Source: Thalassoglobus polymorphus (GTDB taxonomy: Bacteria > Planctomycetota > Planctomycetia > Planctomycetales > Planctomycetaceae). From it: a DNA stretch of 64,000 nt. Position numbers and translations under genes: made by a program. Below, one piece after another: positions 34,558-44,042 of this stretch (position 1 is the first letter of the stretch; each line of letters starts with the position of its first letter). The notes under the pieces were generated by a model that saw only the letters and a program-made list of their open reading frames with translations, was not told the origin of the DNA and ran no database searches. The stretch spans positions 5,902,001 to 5,966,000 of the forward strand of contig NZ_CP036267.1 of the NCBI RefSeq assembly GCF_007744255.1, given 5' to 3'.

Positions 34558-35520
34558 TTAATTAAGAAATGCATCGAGCAGTTGTGCGTCCGGGCTCAGT
34601 TGGAGCGAGAAGCGATCCCGGTCTGCGGGGAGTACCAGTGTCTCCCCTTTAGTAAGTGAGCCGATGGCTGTGCTGGTGGTGCTAGCTGTCCCGCTGAGGA
34701 GCATGAGGACGTGCGCTCGCTGATCGTCGGCTGGCTCATATGTCATTTCGCCGCGATGTTGATGGACGACGAAGTATTCGTTGTTCACCAATTCTGTCGA
34801 GCGGGTCTCTGTCCCTAGCGGTTTCGGTTTCAGGGGGGCGATTGGGCCGGTTGAGAAATCCGTTGCTTCCAGACCGAGTTCAAGGTGCAGCTCACGAGGT
34901 TTGCCGTCGGGGCCTTTGCGTCCCCAGTCATCAATTCGGTAGGTGATATTATTCGGCTGTTGGATTTCCGCCACCAACAGCCCTGTTCCAAGACTGTGAA
35001 CGGTTCCCGGTTTCAGAAAGAAGCAGTCGCCGACTTTCGCATCAATGATGTGCATGCAATCAGGAACGGTGCCGTTTTTAATCGCAGCCGAGAACTGCTC
35101 TTTGTTGACCCCTCTTTTGAGGCCTGCGTAAACGCGGCTTCCGGGTTTTGCGTCAAGGACAACCCACATTTCCGCTTTTCCAGTGGTCACCTCGGAGTAT
35201 CGCTGAGCCATTTCCTGACCAGGGTGAACCTGTATGGAAAGATCGCGATTGGCATCCAGGAATTTGATCAGCAGCGGAAATCGGACTCGATCTGCATGGA
35301 TTCCCAGAATCTTCTCGCGGTGAGTGGTGAGCAACTGGCGGATTGTCTGCCCGGCAAACTGTCCGGATGCAACGACACTTTCATCTCCGGGAAGATCGGC
35401 AACTTCCCAGCTTTCCGCGTAGTCGTCTCCAGTGTCGATCGGCTTGTTGAGAAGTTCGCCCAATCGCCGACCACCCCATAAATACCGTTTGAAGATCGGA
35501 TGAAATTGGAGTGGTTCCAT
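34558..35520 (-). CDS. manA: Mannose-6-phosphate isomerase, class I
   Basis: 320-residue Zn-dependent cupin converting mannose-6-P and fructose-6-P, of the short Bacillus-type class. Motifs: FPLLIKFLDANRDLSIQVHP (Zn-binding Gln/His), KAEMWVVLDAKPGSRVYAGL (Zn Glu), FFLKPGTVHSLGTGLLVAEI and QQPNNITYRIDDWGRKGPDG. Feeds mannose into glycolysis or supplies mannose-P for glycans. Stands alone with no sugar transporter near. Its start ATG 35520 is at the residue where family similarity starts (MEPLQFHPIFKRYLWGGRRL). Confidence 0.9.
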   Translation of the reverse strand: MEPLQFHPIFKRYLWGGRRLGELLNKPIDTGDDYAESWEVADLPGDESVVASGQFAGQTIRQLLTTHREKILGIHADRVRFPLLIKFLDANRDLSIQVHPGQEMAQRYSEVTTGKAEMWVVLDAKPGSRVYAGLKRGVNKEQFSAAIKNGTVPDCMHIIDAKVGDCFFLKPGTVHSLGTGLLVAEIQQPNNITYRIDDWGRKGPDGKPRELHLELGLEATDFSTGPIAPLKPKPLGTETRSTELVNNEYFVVHQHRGEMTYEPADDQRAHVLMLLSGTASTTSTAIGSLTKGETLVLPADRDRFSLQLSPDAQLLDAFLN

Positions 35521-35837
35521 AGTTAGTGAGATTTTGAGATGATTGCTGAAGTGGACCCAATGTGAATTTTCTAAGAACTGAACTTCAGCTCGTAGCCCAT
35601 GATGTCAAACTCGACGAGTTCTGTTTCAACATTAGCCTTTGTTCAGGAGGGTATGCAATATGACGCCCACAATTCTTGCAATGAATTGCAGAAATTGATG
35701 TGACTTTCTCAAGGCAAAAGCCCCCTTTCAGATCTTGCTGCGACAAGGGCGAATTTCGGCCAACTGTCACGTTTCTCCAAGATCGCTACAATGCCCCATG
35801 ACTCAATTGAACCCGTAAAGACAGAAGGTTTCTCAAC

Positions 35838-37013
35838 ATGTTGACACCAGAAGGATGCCAGACTCGCCGCCAACGACTGTGGGATCGCATTCCAGATGGA
35901 ATCGATTGGCTGCTCATCGCTGATCCTCGACACGTCCAGTATCTTGCAAATTTCCTTGTACAGCCTCTGAGCTTTTCAGGAGGCGAGCGGGGGCTTCTCC
36001 TGCTTGAGAAGAGCGGACGTGCATCAATCCTCGGGGATAACTTTGCAATCCGCTCAGCGATCCACAAACCGTATGTCGACAGAGAAGTGGTCACGCCGTG
36101 GTATGATCATCAACATTCTGTGAAGAATCGTGACCATGCACTCCTGCAAGCCCTGCGAGATGTTTCGGAGGATCTTGTCAACGGGAAAGGTCTCGTTGAA
36201 GCGGAATGGCTTCCACTGGGCGCCACTGAAGTTCTCCCGGCGGGGACGTATGACTTTTCTGCTTCGCAAGAGGTCGATGATGCGTCGCTGTGTGATCTGG
36301 GAACGATCCTGCGTGACCTGCGGCGAACTAAAGAGCCGGATGAAATCGAATTACTGAAACAGTGCATGAGAGCGGGAGAAGCTGGCCAAGCCCGGTTGTT
36401 CGAGGTCGCTACAGAAGGGGTTTCTGAGCTGGACATTTATCGAGAAGTTCAGTTTGCTGCAGTCAAAGCCGCCGGTCGTCCTGCTCTGGTTTACGGAGAT
36501 TTTCGTGCCTCATATCCCGCTCAGCCGAAATCAGGCGGATTTCCGGATGGGGATGGCAGAAAGCTTCAGGAGGGAGATCTCTTTGTCCTGGATTACTCAG
36601 TGGTCTTAGATGGCTACCGCAGCGATTTCACGAATACGGTTTCCGTCGGCGAGCCGTCCGCTGAAGTCGTTGAGCTTCATGAAATTTGCAAAGCAGGAAT
36701 GGCTGCCGGCGAGCAAGTATTGAAGGCAGGAGTCAAAGCCAGAGATGTTCACGCTGCTGTGGCTGCACCGTATGTCGAAGCTGGCAAGAAAGATTCCTTC
36801 ATGCATCATGCGGGGCATGGAATTGGACTTGGTCACCCCGAGTCGCCGATTCTCGTTCCGGAGAGTACCGACGTCCTTCGCGCTGGCGATGTCGTAACGT
36901 TAGAGCCAGGATCGTATGTGGAAGGTGTTGGTGGAATGCGAATCGAACACAACTACCTGATCACTGATTCCGGTTATGAACGACTCAGCAACCACGAGAT
37001 CCGTCTCAATTAG
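35838..37013 (+). CDS. M24 family Xaa-Pro aminopeptidase-like metallopeptidase
   Basis: 391 residues. The N-terminal creatinase-like domain ([20 protein letters not shown]) is followed by the pita-bread catalytic domain with all five metal ligands: [20 protein letters not shown] (two Asp, near 252 and 263), [17 protein letters not shown] (His near 325), [20 protein letters not shown] (two Glu). It removes N-terminal residues before proline or acts on a related dipeptide. Cytoplasmic; no signal. Its stop codon TAG forms the first bases of a complete family A repeat. Confidence 0.85.
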   Translation: MLTPEGCQTRRQRLWDRIPDGIDWLLIADPRHVQYLANFLVQPLSFSGGERGLLLLEKSGRASILGDNFAIRSAIHKPYVDREVVTPWYDHQHSVKNRDHALLQALRDVSEDLVNGKGLVEAEWLPLGATEVLPAGTYDFSASQEVDDASLCDLGTILRDLRRTKEPDEIELLKQCMRAGEAGQARLFEVATEGVSELDIYREVQFAAVKAAGRPALVYGDFRASYPAQPKSGGFPDGDGRKLQEGDLFVLDYSVVLDGYRSDFTNTVSVGEPSAEVVELHEICKAGMAAGEQVLKAGVKARDVHAAVAAPYVEAGKKDSFMHHAGHGIGLGHPESPILVPESTDVLRAGDVVTLEPGSYVEGVGGMRIEHNYLITDSGYERLSNHEIRLN

Positions 37014-37116
37014 AGCAGTTTTCTCTACCGTGTGCCCGTGAAGAACGCGTTTCTCTAGTAAAAATGCTGTTCGCCACGAGGCAGAACCTGCAAATCAATT
37101 TGAAAGGTGCTCTAAG
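37011..37116 (-). repeat. Family A palindromic repeat, complete, starting on a stop codon
   Basis: Starts TAGAGCAGTTTTCTCTACCG with TAG as the stop of the M24 gene, then GTGAAGAACGCG, CTGTTCGCCACGAGGCAGAA and the end AAGGTGCTCTA. Confidence 0.85.
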
Positions 37117-37192
37117 AATCGTTACCGCGTGGGCATTACCGAGTGAGCACTCTCGGTGTTGTTGCTTGGGGGGGATTGTTGGCGTTTCGGTG

Positions 37193-38716
37193 TCACTTTC
37201 CCCGCTCAACACGGACGTGCAGTCTACTGGTGGCAGTGTCTCCATGTTCGTTTTTTGTTGACACGGAAACGATGTAGTCGCCCGGCTTTTCAAATTGGTG
37301 TGTGGTCGACGCGTACCCATTTTGAGCATGCTGATCGCTATCGATGTTTGAGCGAGTCGTGACCTTCGGGCTGCCATCTCCGAAGTCCCAGATGTCTTCG
37401 CTCGGGGCTCCGTTTCGTCCGCGAGATGTAAAGGTCACTTCATCACCCGGCTGAATCCCGGTACTGGGAGCGTAGTTGGCGTCAATGACTGGACACTGCC
37501 GACCAGTGATCGAATCGTTGACTCGGATCGTGGCGAAGTCGTAGTCGACGTTTCCTGCTTTATCAGTCACTTTCAGGACTTCTGAATACATTCCGGGGCG
37601 AGTGTATCGCTGAGTTACTTCTGCTCCGCTGCCTTCAGAGCCGTCGCTGAAGGTCCATTCGTACTTTGCGATTCCTGACTTCGCCCAGCTACGTTTTGCA
37701 TCAAGAGTCACGGGGCTTCCAGTGAAAGCTCTTTGGTAGGGTCGTGAGATGGCGATGACTTCTGGAGCGTACTGGCGCTGATAAGCCTGCCAGAGAAAAG
37801 CGTAGCTGTCCTGCGTTCCCCATTTGCCGGATGGCTGCATCGATTTGATTTCGAAGTGCAAGTGTGTCCAACCTCCGCTCGCTCCCTCTTTGCCGACCAG
37901 CCCCAATTTTTGACCACGTGTAACACGCGCACCAACGGCAACCTCAGGGTCAAATTCATCCAGGTGGCTATAGCGATAGTACCAGCCACGGCCATCTCGT
38001 ACGTAGATGACATCGTAACGCTTGTTAACTGGTGGATGATCACCTGCCAGGATCTCGTCGCCTGCAGAAACAATCACTCCGTCGGTCGCTGCGACAACTT
38101 CAACCAGACGTTCTGTTGCGCCAATGTCCATTCCGGCGTGGTAGTAAACTTTTCCATTGGGACGTTTGCTGACTGGCTCGTTGCTGAACCAGGTCATGGC
38201 TGCCATCCACCGTTGCTTGACGGGATAATCAAACGAACCTGGAGCGATCCAGGGTGAGGACTTCGGCCAAAGTCGCACCCGCGCATCCGCAGTGAGTCCC
38301 CAGTGGTCTTGCGTGGTGTCTTCGTTGTAGTGCCGTGTGAGAGGGCAATCGATTTGCACACCGTTCACTTCAACCGGCAGGCGATAGTTTCCACTTTCGA
38401 TCGTCGCCTGCTGACCATTCACGTCAACGACGGCACTGGCTGATTTGATCATTCCCTGCACCGGTTCTCGTTCCGCAGCGATGCTGATCAGCTTGATACG
38501 GACTTGTGATCCGTCATGGAGTTTGATTTTCTGTGTCTCACCGACTTTCAGGTCAGCGACTTTCAGTAGCGGAGTAATTTGCCTCACAGGTTGGGGATCT
38601 GGTTCAGCTGCCTCGACGATTGAGAGGTTGCACACAATTGGCAAACAAGTGGAAATAAGAAACAGGAGCTTGCAGGAAACGGACTTCTGAAGGCTGGTCT
38701 TCACATCGTTCTCCAC
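37193..38716 (-). CDS. Exported M23 peptidase with PKD domains
   Basis: 507 residues. A signal peptide (LLFLISTCLPIVCNLSIVEA) is followed by an unassigned N-terminal domain, then M23 (LytM/LasA) with YYHAGMDIGATERLVEVVAA (His and Asp ligands near 190-195) and GGWTHLHFEIKSMQPSGKWG (HLHFE near 281). Two PKD domains follow (about 320-385, AKSGIAKYEWTFSDGSEGSG; and 415-500, EDIWDFGDGSPKVTTRSNID). Such proteins cut peptide crosslinks in cell walls or Gly-rich proteins; PKD domains mediate adhesion or display. The start is GTG 38716. Confidence 0.85.
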   Translation of the reverse strand: MENDVKTSLQKSVSCKLLFLISTCLPIVCNLSIVEAAEPDPQPVRQITPLLKVADLKVGETQKIKLHDGSQVRIKLISIAAEREPVQGMIKSASAVVDVNGQQATIESGNYRLPVEVNGVQIDCPLTRHYNEDTTQDHWGLTADARVRLWPKSSPWIAPGSFDYPVKQRWMAAMTWFSNEPVSKRPNGKVYYHAGMDIGATERLVEVVAATDGVIVSAGDEILAGDHPPVNKRYDVIYVRDGRGWYYRYSHLDEFDPEVAVGARVTRGQKLGLVGKEGASGGWTHLHFEIKSMQPSGKWGTQDSYAFLWQAYQRQYAPEVIAISRPYQRAFTGSPVTLDAKRSWAKSGIAKYEWTFSDGSEGSGAEVTQRYTRPGMYSEVLKVTDKAGNVDYDFATIRVNDSITGRQCPVIDANYAPSTGIQPGDEVTFTSRGRNGAPSEDIWDFGDGSPKVTTRSNIDSDQHAQNGYASTTHQFEKPGDYIVSVSTKNEHGDTATSRLHVRVERGK

Positions 38717-38776
38717 TGTGGGGTCTGTAAACTGTGGGGTCTGTAAAGTTTCGATTGAGATCGGTGGGGCGGTTTT

Positions 38777-38858
38777 TAGAGCTGATCCTGAAATCTGAAC
38801 GTGCTCTCTCGGAGGGGTGATGATACCAACTATATCAAAGGTTTACGGCGGGTTCGAG
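38777..38858 (-). repeat. Family B element, diverged
   Basis: TAGAGCTGATCCTGAAATCT and GTGCTCTCTCGG match the reversed family B left half; the right part (GGTTTACGGCGGGTTCGA) is decayed. Confidence 0.5.
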
Positions 38859-38955
38859 AACACGTTCGAGTTTCTGTCTCCTTGAGAGAGCTTTGGGATT
38901 GCTGAAGCGTTCATGTTCACGAAGCAGAGCGAAAGACCAATGTTGAAATGAAAAA

Positions 38956-38995
38956 AAAGACCGTCACTCCATTGTGGAGTGACGGTCTTTTCTGT
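38956..38995. terminator. Strong bidirectional-looking terminator without an adjacent gene
   Basis: A perfect 16-bp stem, AAAGACCGTCACTCCA / TGGAGTGACGGTCTTT, with the loop TTG, flanked by an A8 run on one side and TTTTCTGTCTT on the other. The nearest genes point away (38716 start, minus) or end 300 bp off (39291, minus). Confidence 0.8.
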
Positions 38996-39290
38996 CTTCG
39001 ATTTTAGGGCGTTTTCAAAGCTCGCCGCGACGCAGAAGCCGAACAGATTTCTAGAGTGCTATGATTCAGGGCGGTGTTCTTGTCTACAGATTGCTTGTCT
39101 GCTTTGGATCCTGAATTTGACAAGTTCCGCAGGCCCGGTTCATCTGCTGGCAACTCAGTGACTCTGTCATCGTGCGAAGCTGCAAATGGAGGGGGGCAAG
39201 GATTTCGGAAGCTGGAGGAGCACCGAACTCCAGCTTTGGCTGACGGCTCTCTACGTAATGTAAAGAGTCGTTAGGAGGTGAACTTGACGC

Positions 39291-39464
39291 TTACTGACTC
39301 GCGTGGTTCTGTTCTTTCTCTTTGCGAAGCATCTCTTCGAGAATAATCGGATGCCAAGAGTTATCGCGTAGTTCACGTGGCAAATAGTTCTGACGTGCCC
39401 AAGTTCGCAGGCGGATCTCTTCGATTGGGTCAAGTTCCGACTCGATCATGACTGCGGTATCCAT
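39291..39464 (-). CDS. Small conserved hypothetical protein
   Basis: 57 residues: MDTAVMIESELDPIEEIRLR, then TWARQNYLPRELRDNSWHPI, then ILEEMLRKEKEQ. Charged, soluble, with the R-x-W-A-R-x-N-Y-x-P pattern that I recall from many planctomycete genomes as an unnamed short protein. ATG 39464 is favoured because GGAG lies six bases upstream; a GTG at 39476 overlaps this ribosome-binding site. No function known. Confidence 0.6.
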   Translation of the reverse strand: MDTAVMIESELDPIEEIRLRTWARQNYLPRELRDNSWHPIILEEMLRKEKEQNHASQ

Positions 39465-40175
39465 GGCCTTCTCCACTTCGTTTTGGACGATCAGTTCATC
39501 CCATCAGTTCAGGGAAAAATGCGTCCACACAATGAACCGACGTCATGTCGTGCGACAGGTCAATTTCAAAAGAACATGCCGCCTCTCTGCGACTTTCGTG
39601 TCTTTAGAGTAAATCCAATATTGGTCTTTATGTTCCGCCTCGTGGCGAGGAGGCTATGAAGTCATAAAAGTGAGCTTCACGGGCACGACCAGCATTGAAG
39701 ATGCTCTAATCTTCAAACTATCGTCAATCGGAGGTCACTTCAAGCATTTCCATCGCTTTTTTTTGAACAATTCAAATCCGTCGTGGCCTTGTCGCTGACT
39801 CGTTGACCTGATCGGCAAACTTTCCCGTTTTTCACAGCTTGCCGCTGCGAAATGCTGGATAAACTACATAAAACGGGGCATCCAAGCTCAGGGTTGTCGC
39901 GGGATCGTTCTTGCCCTGACTCGCAGAACCACGCATACTACAGGTCTGTCGATTTTTGAGTGTCGCGTGTAGACTGCGAGTCCCTTTTCGTTGTCACAAC
40001 GCAACGATTGTCTCGCTGGCCTTTGGGATGGACGGTCCACCTTGCTGATTCGATCAGTATTGCCGTCAATTGATATCAGAAGAGGTCTTTTGGCGAGATC
40101 GATTTTCAGCCACACAAGTAATATGCCCGGCCAACAGGTCCCAGAGTCATTCAGGGCACGGTTTAATAGAGCGTA
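39465..40175. other. Intergenic region with family E repeat
   Basis: About 710 bp between divergent genes. Apart from the complete repeat at 39605-39708 I see no gene; the long minus-strand frame overlapping the kinase start is an antisense shadow. Confidence 0.6.
39605..39708 (+). repeat. Family E palindromic repeat, complete
   Basis: TAGAGTAAATCCAATATTGG, then TGTTCCGCCTCGTGGCGAGG, GCTTCACGGGCACGACCAGC, and the right end ATTGAAGATGCTCTA. It shares the CGCCTCGTGGCGA and TTCACGGGCAC cores with family A but has different flanks. Confidence 0.8.
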
Positions 40176-41870
40176 ATGTCCTACCGAAGATTCAAACGTC
40201 TGCTTGGAGAAACCAGCCTTGAGCGGAAATGCCGCTTGATGTTTGGGGGGGCGTTGATGTTGCTCATTACCGGTAGTTTCTACGTTTATGCTCAGCTGAA
40301 TTTGCGAATTGTGCGGGAGCAGTATCGTGATCGAGCTCAGCTGCTGATCGCTCAGAACATGATGACAACACACTGGAAGGCGAGTCAAAACCCTAACGAG
40401 TCTGAGCTGATCGTCATCCCCGAGAACTTGAACGAAGCGCTTAAGCCCGACCGCTTGCGGGAGTTCAACTGGAAGTTCATGCCGGAGGATTACGAAAACG
40501 CAAGCACAACCGCCCGTCCGGTCGAGACCTTTGAAATCGAGGCGTTTCGAGATCTCCTCTCGAAGAAAGAACCTTACGTTATTCACGAAGATACAGAACG
40601 GGGGCGATATCTTTATTTTGAACCGATCATCGCCACTGAACTATGCCTGCAATGCCATCGTGATCGGCATTCCCCTCTTGTCAGCGAGACGAATCAGATC
40701 ATGGGGATGGCCCGCATTACATTTGAGCTGAGGGAAACTCAACATGACATTGCTCGGAACAACGCCATTCTCATTGTGATGGCAATCGTCACGGCTGTCT
40801 TGGGGATGGGGGTGGCTTACGTCATTGTTCGTTATGTGATCGTCAAGCCAATTATGCACTTGAAAGACGTAAGCGATGCGATTGCTCAGGGGGAACTTGA
40901 TCAACGGGCAGACATTCGAACCGGCGATGAATTTCAGGAACTCAGCCATGCGTTCAACCGCATGCTACGGCATCTCGTGACGACTCAGGAAGAGCTGAAG
41001 CAGTCTGCGGCGTCGCTGGACTACAAGGTCGACGAGCTTGCGCAGGCGAACCTGAGTTTGCATGAAATGAACAAAATTAAGAACGAATTCCTGGCCACGA
41101 TGAGCCACGAACTTCGTACGCCGCTGAACAGCATTCTTGGGTTCAGTGATGTCCTGGCAGTGGCAGAAAACCTGAACGAGAAACAGAAAAAATACCTGTC
41201 GAACATTCAGACATCCGGGAATAACCTCTTACTGCTTATTAACGATATTCTTGATTTGGCGAAGATTGATGCAGGCCGGATGGAGGTCCACATCTCAGAG
41301 TTTTCGATCGCGGATCTCATCGAGCAATTGGCACTCTCCGTGAAGCCACTTGCGGAAAAGAAAAATATTGACATGGACTGGGAGGTCTCTGAGTCCGTGC
41401 CGGTTCTTGTTCAGGATGTCGGGAAGATGCAGCAGATTCTCTATAACCTGCTCTCGAATGCGATTAAGTTCACTCCTGAGGGAGGCCGAATCCGTATCGA
41501 CGTTTCCATGCATGACGAAACGCTGTTTGACTTAGTTGTCGCAGACACCGGAATCGGGATTCCGCTGGAAGATCAAAGCATCATTTTCGAGAAATTCCGG
41601 CAAGGGCAAAACCTGGCTGGTTCAGACAGCATGACCCGCGAGTACGAAGGGACCGGGCTGGGACTGTCGATTATCAAAGAGCTCTGTCGCTTGCTCGGCG
41701 GAGAGGTCTCGCTGGAAAGTGAATTCGGAAAAGGGAGTACGTTCACCGTTCGCCTGCCGGTGGAACTTGCCTGCCAGAATCCTCTCGAATCTGCTGATTC
41801 CTTTACTTCAACACCCGCTGAACTGATGAAGGGCTCCAGCTCTCTAGGGTCGTTCAGCTCAGCCGATTAG
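40176..41870 (+). CDS. DUF3365 (Tll0287-like) haem-sensor histidine kinase
   Basis: 564-residue inner membrane sensor kinase. TM1 (about 22-43, MFGGALMLLITGSFYVYAQL), periplasmic DUF3365 domain with a c-type haem motif CLQCH near residue 157, TM2 (about 196-220, ILIVMAIVTAVLGMGVAYVI), HAMP (220-270), a coiled coil (270-300), HisKA with MSHELRTPLNSILGFSD (phospho-His near 311) and HATPase with N-box LLSNAIKFTPEGGR, G1 DTGIGIP and G2 GTGLGLSI. DUF3365 proteins sense redox or gases through haem. No response regulator is adjacent. The stop codon TAG starts a complete family A repeat. Confidence 0.85.
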   Translation: MSYRRFKRLLGETSLERKCRLMFGGALMLLITGSFYVYAQLNLRIVREQYRDRAQLLIAQNMMTTHWKASQNPNESELIVIPENLNEALKPDRLREFNWKFMPEDYENASTTARPVETFEIEAFRDLLSKKEPYVIHEDTERGRYLYFEPIIATELCLQCHRDRHSPLVSETNQIMGMARITFELRETQHDIARNNAILIVMAIVTAVLGMGVAYVIVRYVIVKPIMHLKDVSDAIAQGELDQRADIRTGDEFQELSHAFNRMLRHLVTTQEELKQSAASLDYKVDELAQANLSLHEMNKIKNEFLATMSHELRTPLNSILGFSDVLAVAENLNEKQKKYLSNIQTSGNNLLLLINDILDLAKIDAGRMEVHISEFSIADLIEQLALSVKPLAEKKNIDMDWEVSESVPVLVQDVGKMQQILYNLLSNAIKFTPEGGRIRIDVSMHDETLFDLVVADTGIGIPLEDQSIIFEKFRQGQNLAGSDSMTREYEGTGLGLSIIKELCRLLGGEVSLESEFGKGSTFTVRLPVELACQNPLESADSFTSTPAELMKGSSSLGSFSSAD

Positions 41871-41971
41871 AGCCAGTTTCGAATTGGTGTGCAGGCTCTG
41901 CCTCGTGGCGAACAGCAATTTTATTGGTCAAATGCGTTCTTCACGGGCACACGGTAAAGCAAACTGCTCTA
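41868..41971 (+). repeat. Family A palindromic repeat, complete, starting on a stop codon
   Basis: TAGAGCCAGTTTCGAATTGG, where TAG is the kinase stop; then CTGCCTCGTGGCGAACAGCA, GCGTTCTTCACGGGCACACG and the end GCAAACTGCTCTA. Confidence 0.85.
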
Positions 41972-42005
41972 GTCACTTCCTCTCGCAAGGCTTGCGATGA
42001 AGAAT

Positions 42006-42043
42006 AAAAAACGCAACCAAAGCGATTCGGCTCAGGTTGCGTT
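42006..42043 (-). terminator. Terminator of the epimerase-EIIA-lactonase operon
   Basis: AACGCAACC / GGTTGCGTT stem (9 bp) with an inner loop, followed on the minus strand by TTTTTA. It lies 207 bp beyond the lactonase stop. Confidence 0.65.
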
Positions 42044-42078
42044 GAGAAATAATGCGCAGCAAAGCTCGGTTCTCAACA

Positions 42079-42160
42079 GAGCCTTTTCAATGCTTGTCGC
42101 GTGCAGTGCTCGTCGCACCTGTGAAGTTCACTTTCATGAATTCATCGGCTGCTCGCCTCC
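42079..42160 (-). repeat. Family E repeat, diverged
   Basis: GAGCCTTTTCAATGCTTGTC, then CACCTGTGAAGTTCACTTTC and ATGAATTCATCGGCTGCTCG fit the reversed family E with decayed ends. Confidence 0.5.
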
Positions 42161-42249
42161 TTGCCTGCCTCATTCACTTCGCTCTCTTGATGGCTGAGCG
42201 ATCGTTGTTGAGAGAAGTTGCTCGGCGATTTGGGGAACTTCGGTGAGAC

Positions 42250-43278
42250 TCAATGTCCCAGGCCGGTTGTTTTCGTCTGGATTCGGCACAGGTATGTGTC
42301 AGAGGTGATGTAGAGAATGGAACCATCTTTTCCGCCGAAAGTGCAGTTCGATGTCCGTTCACCGGTGCTGAGACGTCCTAAAAGTTTTCCAGTTGCGTTG
42401 AAGATGTAAACTCCACCAGGTCCCGTCGCGAAGATGTTGCCAGCTTTGTCGACAGCCAATCCGTCCGGAAGTCCGGGCCAGCCCTGTTTGACATGTTGCG
42501 TCGCGTCGTACATGACTTTGCCTTTTCCGAGTGTGCCGTCCGCTTTGACGGGAAACGACTTCCACAAGGCGGCTTCTGGATCGGATTGGGCGACGTAGAG
42601 TGTTTTCTCATCAGGAGAAAACGCGAGGCCGTTTGGGCGAGTCATTTCTTTGGTGAGAAGTGTCAACTCACCCGCTTTTGAGAGTCGATAAACGCCACAG
42701 AAATCGAGTTCGCGAAGTGGGTCGTCCCAGCGATTTGGGAGTCCATACGGCGGGTCGGTAAAATACAGATCACCATTGGAGTGGTAGATCAGATCGTTCG
42801 GGCTGTTGAGCCGTTTGCCTTTGTAGTTGTCGACGAGCGTTTGCTTGCCACCCGATTTTGTAAGCACTGAGAGCCGGCGATCACCATGTTCGCACATCAC
42901 CAATCGACCTTGAGGGTCCAGGACTAAGCCGTTGCTTCCTGGCTCTGCACCATAATCTGCGACTCCGGTGTATCCCGACGGTTTCATGAAGAGCGAAGCA
43001 CCTTTGCCTTCCACCCATTTGAAGATGGAGTTATTTGGGATGTCTGAAAAAAGCAGGTAGCCATCGCCCTGTTTCTCATTGACCCAGACTGGACCTTCCG
43101 TCCATTCGTATCCACCCGAGATGACGAAGATCTGAGCATCTTTGGCAACGAGTTGAGACAAGGCGGCATCGTTTTCGATGCGCTCGCCCAAAGAGGGAAA
43201 GTTTGTCGTATCCTGAGCCGTCAGAGCTGTGCTCAGGCAAAAAAGAAGTGCGGTTGTCTTCAGCAGAAACAGCCTCAT
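42250..43278 (-). CDS. Exported SMP-30/gluconolactonase-like protein
   Basis: 342 residues. Signal peptide RLFLLKTTALLFCLSTALTA then a six-bladed propeller of the SGL family: SGGYEWTEGPVWVNEKQGDG (metal Glu), GANGLVxD-like EPGSNGLVLDPQGRLVMCEH, NSPNDLIYHSNGDLYFTDPP (metal Asn/Asp), RPNGLAFSPDEKTLYVAQSD and GLPDGLAVDKAGNIFATGPG. It should hydrolyse a sugar lactone in the periplasm. Last gene of a three-gene minus operon with EIIA (39 bp gap) and an epimerase, suggesting one sugar-acid pathway. Confidence 0.85.
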   Translation of the reverse strand: MRLFLLKTTALLFCLSTALTAQDTTNFPSLGERIENDAALSQLVAKDAQIFVISGGYEWTEGPVWVNEKQGDGYLLFSDIPNNSIFKWVEGKGASLFMKPSGYTGVADYGAEPGSNGLVLDPQGRLVMCEHGDRRLSVLTKSGGKQTLVDNYKGKRLNSPNDLIYHSNGDLYFTDPPYGLPNRWDDPLRELDFCGVYRLSKAGELTLLTKEMTRPNGLAFSPDEKTLYVAQSDPEAALWKSFPVKADGTLGKGKVMYDATQHVKQGWPGLPDGLAVDKAGNIFATGPGGVYIFNATGKLLGRLSTGERTSNCTFGGKDGSILYITSDTYLCRIQTKTTGLGH

Positions 43279-43317
43279 CAGTCGGTCCTTTCAAAGAGTT
43301 TCTGCAAGAAATCGACT

Positions 43318-44022
43318 TTACGGCCCGAACTGCTTTTCAGCATTGAGGATGATTTCGTACGTTCTCAATGGGTCTTCTGTTTCGCGAATTTCAGGCAGGA
43401 AGTCCGGTAATTGAATCATCCGTGCCAGCCGTGCGATGACTTGCAAGTGGGTTCGAGCATCCTGGCACAGTACCAGGAAGAAACAATCAGTCAGCGAGTT
43501 ATTACTTGCACCACAAGGAATTCCACTCAGGGTTCTTCCGAACGCAACCAGCGGTTCCCCAATCGCATCGGGAAGTGGCGAGCGAGGGTGAGGGATCGAG
43601 ACACCATTGTCGAAAGCGGTCGAGTGGAGTTTTTCGCGTTCCTGAACTGCCTTCAGGATCGTAGCAGGTTCCCAGACTTGCCAAGTGCGGCCAGCAACTT
43701 CGATCATGCTTTCCAGCACCGAGCGTTTTGTTCGTGCTTCGAGTGGAACCTGTACCAGCTCGGGTTTCAGAAGGGAAGAGACAGGGATCTCAGGAGCGAC
43801 TTCTGGCGAGGCTTGTGCCACTTCGAGCGCAGCGAGTTGGCTGTCTGAATACTCTCGCATTTCCTGTTCGAGCCATTGCGTAATTTCAGCAGCGTGGAAT
43901 TGCCAGTCTTCTCCCCGTTTATGTGCGGGGATACGTCCACGGCTTGCGAGCCGTAGGATTTCGCGACTGTCTCGCCCTAGTTGGCGAGCCAGTTCATCAA
44001 GCGAGTACCATTCGTGGGCCAT
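43318..44022 (-). CDS. PTS EIIA (fructose/nitrogen type) fused to excisionase-like HTH
   Basis: 234 residues. Residues 1-52 form a MerR/excisionase winged helix (YSLDELARQLGRDSREILRL, ASRGRIPAHKRGEDWQFHAA). Residues 85-234 form a PTS_EIIA_2 domain with its active His in NGVSIPHPRSPLPDAIGEPL. It could accept phosphate from HPr or NPr and bind DNA, linking sugar or nitrogen state to transcription. No membrane PTS component is near. It sits 20 bp after the epimerase and before the lactonase, so it may regulate its own operon. Confidence 0.8.
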   Translation of the reverse strand: MAHEWYSLDELARQLGRDSREILRLASRGRIPAHKRGEDWQFHAAEITQWLEQEMREYSDSQLAALEVAQASPEVAPEIPVSSLLKPELVQVPLEARTKRSVLESMIEVAGRTWQVWEPATILKAVQEREKLHSTAFDNGVSIPHPRSPLPDAIGEPLVAFGRTLSGIPCGASNNSLTDCFFLVLCQDARTHLQVIARLARMIQLPDFLPEIRETEDPLRTYEIILNAEKQFGP

Positions 44023-44042
44023 GGGAGATTCGAAATGCGTCT

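Larger units (their letters stand above)
38717..39290. other. Intergenic region with family B repeat and orphan terminator
   Basis: About 570 bp. Contains a decayed family B element (38777-38858) and a strong hairpin (38956-38995). Otherwise no gene; the remaining 300 bp has no clear frame with a ribosome-binding site. Confidence 0.55.

Noticed and set aside
39888-40586. 232-codon minus-strand frame at the start of the sensor kinase
   Set aside because: It is antisense to the well-supported kinase gene, shows no domain, and has no ribosome-binding site.
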